From Oscillospiraceae bacterium (GTDB taxonomy: Bacteria > Bacillota > Clostridia > Oscillospirales > Ruminococcaceae): a DNA stretch of 5,253 bases. The DNA is taken from positions 1 through 5,253 of the forward strand of contig JAFUWP010000157.1 in NCBI GenBank assembly GCA_017483405.1. Reading direction: 5' to 3'. Positions 1 to 5,253 of this stretch are shown piece by piece; within the stretch, counting starts at the first letter, position 1, and every line of letters starts with the position of its first letter. The notes below the pieces were generated by a model that made no database searches, was not told the origin of the DNA, and was given only the letters and a program-made list of their open reading frames with translations. Both the position numbers and the translations under genes were made by a program.

Positions 1-1350
1 CTTGACGATGATGAGAAAAATGCTGTGCTCCTGAATGATGAATCCGCAGAAGATTTGAAGGAAATTGAAATCTCCAATCAGGATGTATTCAAAGTGTATC
101 AGCTTTCAGCCGCAACGGAAGATGCTGATGCTGTCTACACGATAGAAGGTTATGAAGATATTCCGCTGGATAAGGGGTATCTTTCAACGCTGGTCAATAA
201 TGCAAGTTCACTGTCTGCTGACCAGCTTGTAGAAGAAAATCCTTCGGATTTATCGAAATATGGCCTCAGCGAGCCGATTTCGGAAGTCGTGATGCATTAT
301 CAGGACGGTACAGATTTCCGGTTTTCAGTGGGCAGTGCCTCTCCGATGGACAGTACAAAGACTTACTGTGCAGTGGAGGGAAATGTATATCTTATCAAGA
401 CTTCGCTGATGACGAATTATCAGAAAAATCTGAAATTTTTCTTTTCGACAACAATTCTGGAAGAACCGGACGAGGAAAATTATCCGATTGTGGAATCTGT
501 CCGTATAGAACGGCAGAATCTGGATTATGATATGTATATGGAATATGCCTACGATGTGGCAGAAGATACTTCTGTCGGCGGTTCGGCCGCGACACATGTC
601 CTCCGTGAACCAGTGTTCGCATATCTGAATGTGGAAAAATCTTCCGATGTCACAAATGGAATGTTCGGACTTTCCGCCGCGGAAATCGTGCAGATTCATC
701 CTTCCGGAGAGGATTTGCAGAAAGCCGGAATCGACAGTCCGTTCTGTACGGTCACGATGGCCTGTGATGACGGAAATACCTATGTTCTGAAACTCGGCAA
801 TACCTACACCACCGAAAACGGAACATCGGCATATTATGCAGTTCTCGAAGGCACGGATATTCTCTATGGCATCGCTGAAACCAGAGCTGTCTGGGCAACA
901 GTGCAGGCAGGGGATATTACTTCCGCGAATATTTTCGGTACGTATGTCTGGGATATTGCGAATCTCGATGTCACGGCCGGAAATGAAAAACTGACCTTTA
1001 TCGGCGAAGGTACGGAACAGAATGATTATACTGTTACCAAAAACGGCGAAACATGTGATACGGAGCGTTTCCGTCAGTTCTATAAATTTCTGCTGTATGT
1101 CTATGGTGAGGAATTATATCTCGATGCGGAACTTCCGGCATCCGAACCGGATGTGAATGTACATCTGACATCGCAGGACGGCAAGGAAGATTATACCGTT
1201 TCGTTCTATAAAATGGGCGGTCTGAATGCTATGATTGCCGTCAACGGAACGCCGACTTATAAAATTCGTTCTTCCTGTGTAGATACACTTCTGCACAATA
1301 TAGAAATATTTGACAATACCGATGAAGAATTTATCATGACATGGCAGTAA
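1..1350 (+). CDS. DUF4340 domain exported protein, 5' truncated (gliding-type ABC exporter accessory)
   Basis: The reading frame is open from the first base and ends at TAA 1348-1350, so 449 codons are visible and the N-terminus is missing. A GTG at 25 is in frame, but nothing like a ribosome binding site precedes it and the frame continues upstream, so it is not taken as the start. Two similar modules can be seen. One, at about residues 72-135 of the visible part, carries ENPSDLSKYGL followed by a beta-rich stretch with YQDGT and FSVG. The other, at about 227-290, carries HPSGEDLQKAGI, a DDGNTY turn and LKLG. This NPxDLxKYGL plus beta-strand pattern is typical of DUF4340. Family members usually have one N-terminal membrane anchor and an extracytoplasmic body, and are often encoded beside ABC-2 ATPase, permease and GldG-like genes; that anchor and those genes would lie left of the window. 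The substrate cannot be read from the sequence. The family call is fairly secure, the transporter role is inferred. Confidence 0.8.
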   Translation, partial: LDDDEKNAVLLNDESAEDLKEIEISNQDVFKVYQLSAATEDADAVYTIEGYEDIPLDKGYLSTLVNNASSLSADQLVEENPSDLSKYGLSEPISEVVMHYQDGTDFRFSVGSASPMDSTKTYCAVEGNVYLIKTSLMTNYQKNLKFFFSTTILEEPDEENYPIVESVRIERQNLDYDMYMEYAYDVAEDTSVGGSAATHVLREPVFAYLNVEKSSDVTNGMFGLSAAEIVQIHPSGEDLQKAGIDSPFCTVTMACDDGNTYVLKLGNTYTTENGTSAYYAVLEGTDILYGIAETRAVWATVQAGDITSANIFGTYVWDIANLDVTAGNEKLTFIGEGTEQNDYTVTKNGETCDTERFRQFYKFLLYVYGEELYLDAELPASEPDVNVHLTSQDGKEDYTVSFYKMGGLNAMIAVNGTPTYKIRSSCVDTLLHNIEIFDNTDEEFIMTWQ

Positions 1351-1370
1351 AATTCTGTTATGTCCTACAG

Positions 1371-1377
1371 AAAGGAG
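1371..1377 (+). promoter_or_regulatory. Ribosome binding site that fixes the start of the 85-aa gene
   Basis: AAAGGAG lies 9 bases upstream of ATG 1387. An earlier in-frame ATG at 1360 would place this site inside the coding region and has no Shine-Dalgarno of its own, so 1387 is the better start. Confidence 0.85.
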
Positions 1378-1386
1378 TTTTTTATT

Positions 1387-1644
1387 ATGATGATGTATAA
1401 GAATTACCCGCTTGTCCGCAAAGGCAACGAAATGTATTTCGGCTATATGAGTGACCCTTATGTTGTGTATCTGAAGGTGGAATCTTCTCAGAAACAGCAG
1501 GATATTCAGGTTTCCAAGAGCATCCGGCTTTATCAGATGTCTACGGATATGAATTCCATGCCTGTTCAGAATGCAGAGCGTGATAATCTCTATGAAGCTC
1601 TGGATGTAGCAATTGCATGGCTGAAACGCGCCAATCGTTCCTAA
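1387..1644 (+). CDS. Small conserved-looking protein of unknown function (85 aa)
   Basis: I do not recognise the family. The protein starts with three consecutive Met codons at 1387, chosen because AAAGGAG sits 9 bases upstream. It has no signal peptide or membrane segment, so it should be cytoplasmic. Residues 4-50 look beta-rich and aromatic (YKNYPLV, EMYFGYM, YVVYLKV), with a polar stretch SSQKQQD in the middle. Residues 64-83 look like an amphipathic helix (ERDNLYEALDVAIAWLKRAN). There are no cysteines and no metal-binding or helix-turn-helix motif. It begins 36 bases after the DUF4340 gene, and its stop codon overlaps the ribosome binding site of the downstream cyclophilin gene, so the three genes are probably co-transcribed and the last two perhaps translationally coupled. 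A role linked to the exporter or to protein export is possible from position only. The good ribosome binding site and tight packing make it a real gene. Confidence 0.8.
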   Translation: MMMYKNYPLVRKGNEMYFGYMSDPYVVYLKVESSQKQQDIQVSKSIRLYQMSTDMNSMPVQNAERDNLYEALDVAIAWLKRANRS

Positions 1645-1649
1645 AGGAG
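1643..1649 (+). promoter_or_regulatory. Ribosome binding site of the cyclophilin gene, overlapping the previous stop
   Basis: AAAGGAG begins inside the TAA stop (1642-1644) of the 85-aa gene and is 11 bases from ATG 1661, which is a little long. The overlap suggests that ribosomes finishing the upstream gene could help initiate the next. Confidence 0.75.
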
Positions 1650-1660
1650 TAACTTGAATC

Positions 1661-2377
1661 ATGAAGAAAAAATTATTAATTTGTATGACACTCGCCCTCG
1701 CGATGCTGACCGGATGCAGTTCACCGGCATCCACAAATACTACTGCTGGTGATGCTGAAGCTGCTCCGGCTGAAGCTGTTGCAGATAACAATGCCGAAGC
1801 CGTTCCGGAGGAAGCAAATGATAACAGTGTCAGTGCAGATGCATCCGTTTCGGATGAGAATATTATTGTCATCACGCTTTATCCGGATATTGCGCCTATC
1901 ACATGTGAAAATTTCGAGAATCTGGTTTCGGAAGGTTTCTATAACGGACTGACTTTTCATCGTGTTGTGGATGATTTCATGGCACAGGGCGGCGACCCGC
2001 AGGGCACTGGCATGGGCGGAAGTGAGAACAAAATCAAGGGGGAATTTTCCTCCAATGGTGTGGAAAATACACTTTCTCATAAGAGAGGTATCGTTTCTAT
2101 GGCGAGAAGTTCTGACCCCGATAGTGCCTCCAGTCAGTTTTTTATCTGCTATACGGACTGTTCCTTCCTTGACGGGAATTATGCCGCATTCGGTGAGGTG
2201 ACACAGGGTATGGAAGTTGTTGATAACTTCCTTAACGTGACACGTTCGCTCGGCAGTGATGGCGCAGTTTCCGCGCCGAATACTCCCATCACGATGCAGG
2301 AAGTCAAGATGCTTGACCCCGATGAAAACGGCAATCCGCGCGTTCAGATTACTATGGCAGATTTCCTGACGAAATAA
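1661..2377 (+). CDS. Lipoprotein cyclophilin-type peptidyl-prolyl cis-trans isomerase
   Basis: This 238-residue protein would interconvert cis and trans peptide bonds before proline, on the outer face of the membrane. Residues 1-19 are a lipoprotein signal: KKK, a hydrophobic core, then the lipobox L-T-G-C with Cys19 as the lipidation site. Residues 20-65 form a low-complexity Ala/Glu/Asp-rich spacer. The cyclophilin domain runs from about 66 to 225. Landmarks are LYPDIAPITCENF (73-85), FHR (99-101), DFMAQGGD (105-112) and SSQFFI (157-162). Using human cyclophilin A as guide, catalytic Arg55, Phe60, Met61, Gln63 and Phe113 correspond to Arg101, Phe106, Met107, Gln109 and Phe161. Trp121 is Phe169 and His126 is Tyr174; Phe at the Trp121 site is common in bacterial cyclophilins and usually means weak cyclosporin binding. 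The first beta strand of the fold is hard to find before residue 68. The gene is last in its operon and is followed by a strong terminator. Confidence 0.93.
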   Translation: MKKKLLICMTLALAMLTGCSSPASTNTTAGDAEAAPAEAVADNNAEAVPEEANDNSVSADASVSDENIIVITLYPDIAPITCENFENLVSEGFYNGLTFHRVVDDFMAQGGDPQGTGMGGSENKIKGEFSSNGVENTLSHKRGIVSMARSSDPDSASSQFFICYTDCSFLDGNYAAFGEVTQGMEVVDNFLNVTRSLGSDGAVSAPNTPITMQEVKMLDPDENGNPRVQITMADFLTK

Positions 2378-2382
2378 AGTTG

Positions 2383-2414
2383 AAAAAACCCTCTGTTCCG
2401 GCAGAGGGTTTTTT
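2383..2414 (+). terminator. Intrinsic terminator after the cyclophilin gene
   Basis: A 7-bp perfect stem, CCCTCTG (2389-2395) with CAGAGGG (2402-2408), closes the loop TTCCGG. It is preceded by A6 (2383-2388) and followed by T6 (2409-2414), and starts 6 bases after the stop codon. The flanking A tract would let it also work on the opposite strand, but no minus-strand gene ends here. Confidence 0.93.
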
Positions 2415-2449
2415 AGTGATTTTATATAAATAAAAGCCTTCTTTTTTAT

Positions 2450-2479
2450 GCAGATTGCAGATTTTCGGAAGATAATCTG
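2450..2479 (+). promoter_or_regulatory. Tandem GCAGATT repeat and small hairpin upstream of the LRR gene
   Basis: GCAGATT occurs twice in tandem (2450-2456 and 2457-2463). CAGATT of either copy can pair with AATCTG at 2474-2479. With the second copy the stem continues as TC/GA past a T-T mismatch to a GGAA loop. It is followed by A6 rather than T, so it is not a terminator for the plus strand. It lies just upstream of the promoter candidates, so it could be a regulator binding site, but it is short and may be chance. Confidence 0.3.
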
Positions 2480-2488
2480 AAAAAATAG

Positions 2489-2515
2489 TTGCATTTTTTT
2501 TTTTTTGTGTATAAT
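2489..2515 (+). promoter_or_regulatory. Candidate promoter with T13 tract in the spacer (distal promoter of the LRR gene)
   Basis: TATAAT at 2510-2515 is a perfect -10 box. The nearest -35-like sequence is TTGCAT at 2489-2494, only 3 of 6 matches to TTGACA, with a 15-bp spacer that is mostly a run of T (2494-2506, 13 bases). Transcription would start near 2522, giving a leader of about 64 bases. The -10 is convincing, the -35 and spacing are poor. Confidence 0.45.
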
Positions 2516-2536
2516 AAAATTAAGCAGTTTTTTTTC

Positions 2537-2565
2537 TTGACAGAATTGATAAAATATGTTATTCT
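2537..2565 (+). promoter_or_regulatory. Candidate sigma-A promoter (proximal promoter of the LRR gene)
   Basis: TTGACA at 2537-2542 is a perfect -35. A 17-bp spacer leads to TATTCT at 2560-2565 (4 of 6 matches), preceded by TATG at 2555-2558, which fits the extended -10 pattern TRTGn known in Gram-positive bacteria. A T8 run (2528-2535) immediately upstream could act as an AT-rich upstream element. The predicted start near 2572 falls on the Shine-Dalgarno sequence, leaving a very short leader. Confidence 0.6.
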
Positions 2566-2570
2566 TGAAT

Positions 2571-2578
2571 AAAGGAGG
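2571..2578 (+). promoter_or_regulatory. Strong ribosome binding site deciding the start of the LRR-dockerin gene
   Basis: AAAGGAGG lies 7 bases before ATG 2586. An in-frame ATG at 2556 would add MLFLNKGGIF, place this site inside the gene and spoil the signal peptide, so it is rejected as the start. Confidence 0.9.
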
Positions 2579-2585
2579 AATTTTT

Positions 2586-3935
2586 ATGAACAAAAAAATC
2601 ATTTCATTTGTACTTGTATCTGCACTGCTTTCGGGAACTGTTCCGGCGGTGTATCATCCTGATTTTGCAGTTCATGCGGAAGAAGTTACCGAAGCCGAAA
2701 CCAAGAATTACAATGATTTTGCATATCAAATTTCGGATAATCAGGTTATCATCATCGGCTATGCAAAAAGCAATCTGCTCTACTGGAGCAATACAAAGTC
2801 AGAGTACATTTATCGGGACAAAGAGTTTGATGAAGCTGTTATCATTCCGGAAGAAATCGAAGGTCTGCCGGTGACGGCAGTCGGAGACAGAGCATTTCTG
2901 CGTTCTGCATTCGGTACGGTGCAGATTCCGGATTCTGTAGAGCGTATCGGAGACGGCGCATTCACTGGATGCGGAAATCTGACAGAAATACAATTCCCGT
3001 CTGCGCTGACAAGTATCGGGAACAGTGCGTTTTCAGGCTGTCTCTCGCTGACGGAAGTCCGGATTCCGGATTTTGTCACGGAACTGGGTGACAGTATTTT
3101 CTATAACTGCCGGAATCTGAAAAAGGCAGTTCTTCCCAGCCAGACAGAAAAAATTCCGGACGGGACTTTCAATGCCTGCTATGCGCTTGAATATCCGGAT
3201 TTTCCAAATAATGTGAAAATCATCGGGCACGGTGCTTTTGAATCTTGCTGGAATTTACAGAATTTTGCCATTCCATCAAGTGTCGTTTCGATTGAAAGTT
3301 CAGCTTTTGCAGGATGCCGGAAAAATCTGACAGAAATCACCATTCCGGAAACTGTCACGGAATTCGGTGAAGATGTATTCGGCAATTGTCCGAATCTGAA
3401 AACAGTTACGCTTCCGGAAAATATGACGAAAATTCCGTTTGCTATGTTTAATAGCACCGGAATTGAAAAAATTATCATTCCGGAAAGCGTACAGAATATT
3501 GATTATTTCGCATTTGCACTTTGCAAAAATCTGAAAGGCATTACAATTCTGAATCCGGATTGTGAAATTGCTGTATCTTCTACAGGTATGGGATTTACGC
3601 TTTCCACAGGCGCAAATGCTGAAACAGCTAAGGAATATTTCAACGGCATTATCTATGGATATGAAAATTCTACCGCGCAGGAGTATGCAGAACAGTTCGG
3701 TTTCAAGTTTGAAGCACTGGATGCCCCTCCGCTGGATGCCGGCGATATTGACGGCAGTCAGAATATAGATATTCTGGATGTGATTACTCTGAATAAAGCA
3801 ATTCTCGGAAAAGAAATTCTTTCAGAACGTGAAGTCGCTGCCATTGATTTCAACCGCAACGGTGTTCCGGATTCGGAAGAATCTCTTACTTTGATGAAAT
3901 ACATTGTCGGCCTGACGGAAAGCCTGACGGCATAA
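2586..3935 (+). CDS. Secreted BspA-like leucine-rich-repeat protein with C-terminal type I dockerin
   Basis: The 449-residue product starts at ATG 2586, behind AAAGGAGG. Residues 1-31 are a signal peptide (MNKK, hydrophobic core, likely cleavage after AVHA31). Residues 42-86 resemble the leader module seen before BspA-type repeats. From about 87 to 328 there are roughly ten LRR_5 (BspA/TpLRR) repeats of about 23 residues with the pattern IPxxVxxIGxxAFxxCxNLxxI. A capping segment containing IYGYENSTAQEYAE follows at 356-369. After a short Pro/Asp linker, a type I dockerin fills about 385-443. Its first calcium loop has D387, D389, S391, N393, D395 and D398; the second has D421, N423, N425, D429 and E432. 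There is no catalytic domain. In cellulosome-forming ruminococci dockerins bind cohesins on scaffoldins, so this protein is probably a non-enzymatic adhesion or binding subunit at the cell surface; its ligand is unknown. The gene stands alone, with its own promoter region and terminator. Confidence 0.93.
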   Translation: MNKKIISFVLVSALLSGTVPAVYHPDFAVHAEEVTEAETKNYNDFAYQISDNQVIIIGYAKSNLLYWSNTKSEYIYRDKEFDEAVIIPEEIEGLPVTAVGDRAFLRSAFGTVQIPDSVERIGDGAFTGCGNLTEIQFPSALTSIGNSAFSGCLSLTEVRIPDFVTELGDSIFYNCRNLKKAVLPSQTEKIPDGTFNACYALEYPDFPNNVKIIGHGAFESCWNLQNFAIPSSVVSIESSAFAGCRKNLTEITIPETVTEFGEDVFGNCPNLKTVTLPENMTKIPFAMFNSTGIEKIIIPESVQNIDYFAFALCKNLKGITILNPDCEIAVSSTGMGFTLSTGANAETAKEYFNGIIYGYENSTAQEYAEQFGFKFEALDAPPLDAGDIDGSQNIDILDVITLNKAILGKEILSEREVAAIDFNRNGVPDSEESLTLMKYIVGLTESLTA

Positions 3936-3967
3936 AAAATTCCCCCTGTGAACAGGGGGATTTTTTT
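3934..3967. terminator. Bidirectional terminator shared by convergent genes
   Basis: TCCCCCTG (3941-3948) pairs perfectly with CAGGGGGA (3953-3960) around the loop TGAA. A6 lies to the left (3934-3939) and T7 to the right (3961-3967), so the hairpin has a U tract for both directions. It fills the whole gap between the two stop codons and serves the LRR-dockerin gene on plus and the permease gene on minus; the latter's TAA overlaps the T run. Confidence 0.93.
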
Positions 3968-5252
3968 AATTTTTAGTTCTTTTGTTAGCAAACTGATGTG
4001 TGAATAAAATATCCGACTGATATAGTTTCAATGCGCCAAAGGCAATTGCACCGAGGAAAACAGCCTGATAAATCATTCCGCCGAAGAATAATCCGCTCTC
4101 ATGAAAGCGCAGACAGCTTGTCGCAATAAAGGTATGTGTAAACGGAATACAGTATAACAGATATTTTACTGAACCCATATTTCTGATGTCGGATACCATA
4201 GATAAGATATAAGGGAACATTGTGCAGACCAGAATCGGGAGACTTGCCGTCTGTGAGCCTTTCGCATCTTCGACCAGTCCGCCCAGAATCATAGAGGCAG
4301 TCAAGGCGATTCCGATAGTCAGCAGTAATTGCAGGATAACACCAACCCATCCGAGGAATGAAATCTGTAAGCCTAATTCTTTCACGGCATCCTGAGTATT
4401 AATCAGAGAAGTGAAAGTTTCGGCAATATCGACATTTTCGGCAGTTCTGTCGACATTGGCGAGCAGAGACACCAGAAAACCTGCACCATAGACTGCCGCA
4501 TAAATCAGTGCAGTAATCAGTGCGGCGAGCATCTTCGCCCCGATGATAACCGAACGCGGCACGGGAGAGGCAAGAAGTGTTTCGAGAGTTTTATCTGTTT
4601 TTTCGGCGGCAACGGCGGTGATAATCGTCTGAGAAGTCAGGACGATTAATAAAAACAGGACTAACGGCATCAGCTGGTCAAACAGTGCCATCGAGCTGAC
4701 AAGGACAGCACTGTTCGCCTGTACACTTTTTCCGTTGGCGACAGTGTAGGGAACTGTCGTGACAGGATGTTCCAGAAAGGCGAGTTCATCCGTCAGATAA
4801 GTTTCGGATAATAAGGCATTCACTGCGGAAATCACATAATCAGCACTGCTGTTTTCTGCAAAGGCGATACTCATGGTAGAGGTCGTTTTCAGAGCGGTGA
4901 TGCTGTCAATCTGACAGGCTTCATGCTGATTCAGCAGGGAATCGGTCATTCCTTCCGACAGAACAGCGGCATCATTCCAGTTTTCCTGCGCCAGAATGGT
5001 TTCATAAGGTAATCCGGATTCATGAGACAGCTTGACAGTATAATTTTTTTCTTCGAGTTTCCGGACAATCTGCGCTGTGAAATCGGTATTGTCCAAGTCA
5101 ATGATATGCACTTCTCCGCTGGATTCGAGCGTTCCGGAAACGGTGGAAGTCATCACAAAACCGAGCATGACTATCAGAATGAAGCTGACCAGCAGGCCGA
5201 GCAACATCTGTTTGTTCAATAATTCTGATAATTCTTTTTTCAATAAATGCAT
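3966..5252 (-). CDS. ABC-2 type (NatB-like) transporter permease
   Basis: The 428-residue protein is an integral membrane subunit of an ABC exporter, which needs a separate ATPase to drive it. The order is: an amphipathic basic N-terminus (LLKKELSELLNKQ), TM1 at about 16-35, a large extracytoplasmic domain at about 38-180, then five hydrophobic segments at about 181-213, 236-266, 299-326, 333-355 and 386-412. Between TM2 and TM3 sits EKTDKTLETLLASPVPR (217-233), a hallmark of the NatA/NatB-type ABC2_membrane_3 group, in which this cytoplasmic stretch faces the ATPase. The topology of one TM, a big outer loop and then a TM bundle also fits the family, as does the length. The ATG at 5252-5250 is one base from the window edge, so its ribosome binding site is not visible and the start could be further upstream. 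The ATPase gene is expected just beyond the right edge. Substrate unknown: sodium, peptides and antibiotics are all known for the family. Confidence 0.9.
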   Translation of the reverse strand: MHLLKKELSELLNKQMLLGLLVSFILIVMLGFVMTSTVSGTLESSGEVHIIDLDNTDFTAQIVRKLEEKNYTVKLSHESGLPYETILAQENWNDAAVLSEGMTDSLLNQHEACQIDSITALKTTSTMSIAFAENSSADYVISAVNALLSETYLTDELAFLEHPVTTVPYTVANGKSVQANSAVLVSSMALFDQLMPLVLFLLIVLTSQTIITAVAAEKTDKTLETLLASPVPRSVIIGAKMLAALITALIYAAVYGAGFLVSLLANVDRTAENVDIAETFTSLINTQDAVKELGLQISFLGWVGVILQLLLTIGIALTASMILGGLVEDAKGSQTASLPILVCTMFPYILSMVSDIRNMGSVKYLLYCIPFTHTFIATSCLRFHESGLFFGGMIYQAVFLGAIAFGALKLYQSDILFTHQFANKRTKN

Positions 5253-5253
5253 C

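Noticed and set aside
1360..1386. Upstream in-frame ATG for the small gene (94 residues)
   Set aside because: The AAAGGAG at 1371-1377 would be inside the gene; the ATG at 1387 is correctly spaced from it.
1114..1875. Long minus-strand open frame (253 codons) across the DUF4340, small-protein and cyclophilin genes
   Set aside because: It lies antisense to three well-supported genes, has no credible ribosome binding site or recognisable domain, and its composition is that of reverse-read coding DNA.
2433..2447. AAAAG/CTTTT mini-hairpin downstream of the first terminator
   Set aside because: The stem is only five mostly A-T pairs and no T tract follows in the right place; a strong terminator already precedes it.
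2556..2585. Upstream in-frame ATG for the LRR-dockerin gene
   Set aside because: The AAAGGAGG at 2571-2578 and the normal signal peptide beginning MNKK point to ATG 2586.
1721..2602. Long minus-strand open frame (293 codons) antisense to the cyclophilin gene
   Set aside because: It runs through the terminator, the T tracts and promoter region and its product is Lys/Phe-rich nonsense at the start; no domain is visible.
2586..3580. Regular sequence repeats in the LRR region considered as a DNA repeat or CRISPR-like array
   Set aside because: The periodicity of about 69 bases is the codon-level trace of 23-residue protein repeats and the DNA units are divergent, with no identical repeats or spacers.
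5022..5222. Short plus-strand open frame (66 codons) opposite the permease N-terminus
   Set aside because: It is antisense to the membrane protein, has no ribosome binding site and shows a polar composition typical of reverse-read hydrophobic codons.

Overview
The window looks like chromosomal DNA of a Gram-positive, anaerobic gut or rumen bacterium of the Ruminococcus type (Oscillospirales, Firmicutes). The pointers are strong AAAGGAG(G) ribosome binding sites, a moderate GC content with AT-rich intergenic DNA, a lipobox cyclophilin, a DUF4340 protein of the gliding-type ABC exporter group, and a secreted BspA-like leucine-rich-repeat protein ending in a type I dockerin. The last is the most telling, because dockerins attach proteins to cellulosome scaffoldins. 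The genus assignment is inference from gene content; no 16S or other marker is present.

Layout. (1) Positions 1-2377 hold three tightly packed plus-strand genes, probably one operon: the 3' part of a DUF4340 exported protein, an 85-residue cytoplasmic protein of unknown function, and a lipoprotein peptidyl-prolyl isomerase. A strong intrinsic terminator at 2383-2414 closes this unit. (2) Positions 2415-2585 are AT-rich regulatory DNA with a small hairpin, a 13-base T run next to a TATAAT box, and a second promoter candidate with a perfect TTGACA. (3) Positions 2586-3935 hold one monocistronic gene for the dockerin-bearing LRR protein. (4) A single hairpin with T runs on both strands separates it from (5) a convergent minus-strand gene (3966-5252) for an ABC-2 type permease. 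Its upstream region, and probably its ATPase partner, lie beyond the right edge.

How they fit together. All proteins except the 85-residue one are predicted to act at or outside the membrane. The DUF4340 protein is probably an accessory part of an ABC-2 system whose ATPase and permease genes lie off the left edge. The cyclophilin would assist folding of exported proteins on the outer face of the membrane. The LRR-dockerin protein would be secreted and docked on a scaffoldin, giving a non-catalytic binding module. The right-hand permease belongs to a different, NatB-like exporter and is transcribed separately.

I see no mobile element, CRISPR array, tRNA or rRNA. No clearly new system is evident. 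The points most worth a second look are the T13 tract in the promoter region of the surface-protein gene, the LRR-dockerin architecture, and the uncharacterised small gene locked between the exporter component and the foldase.
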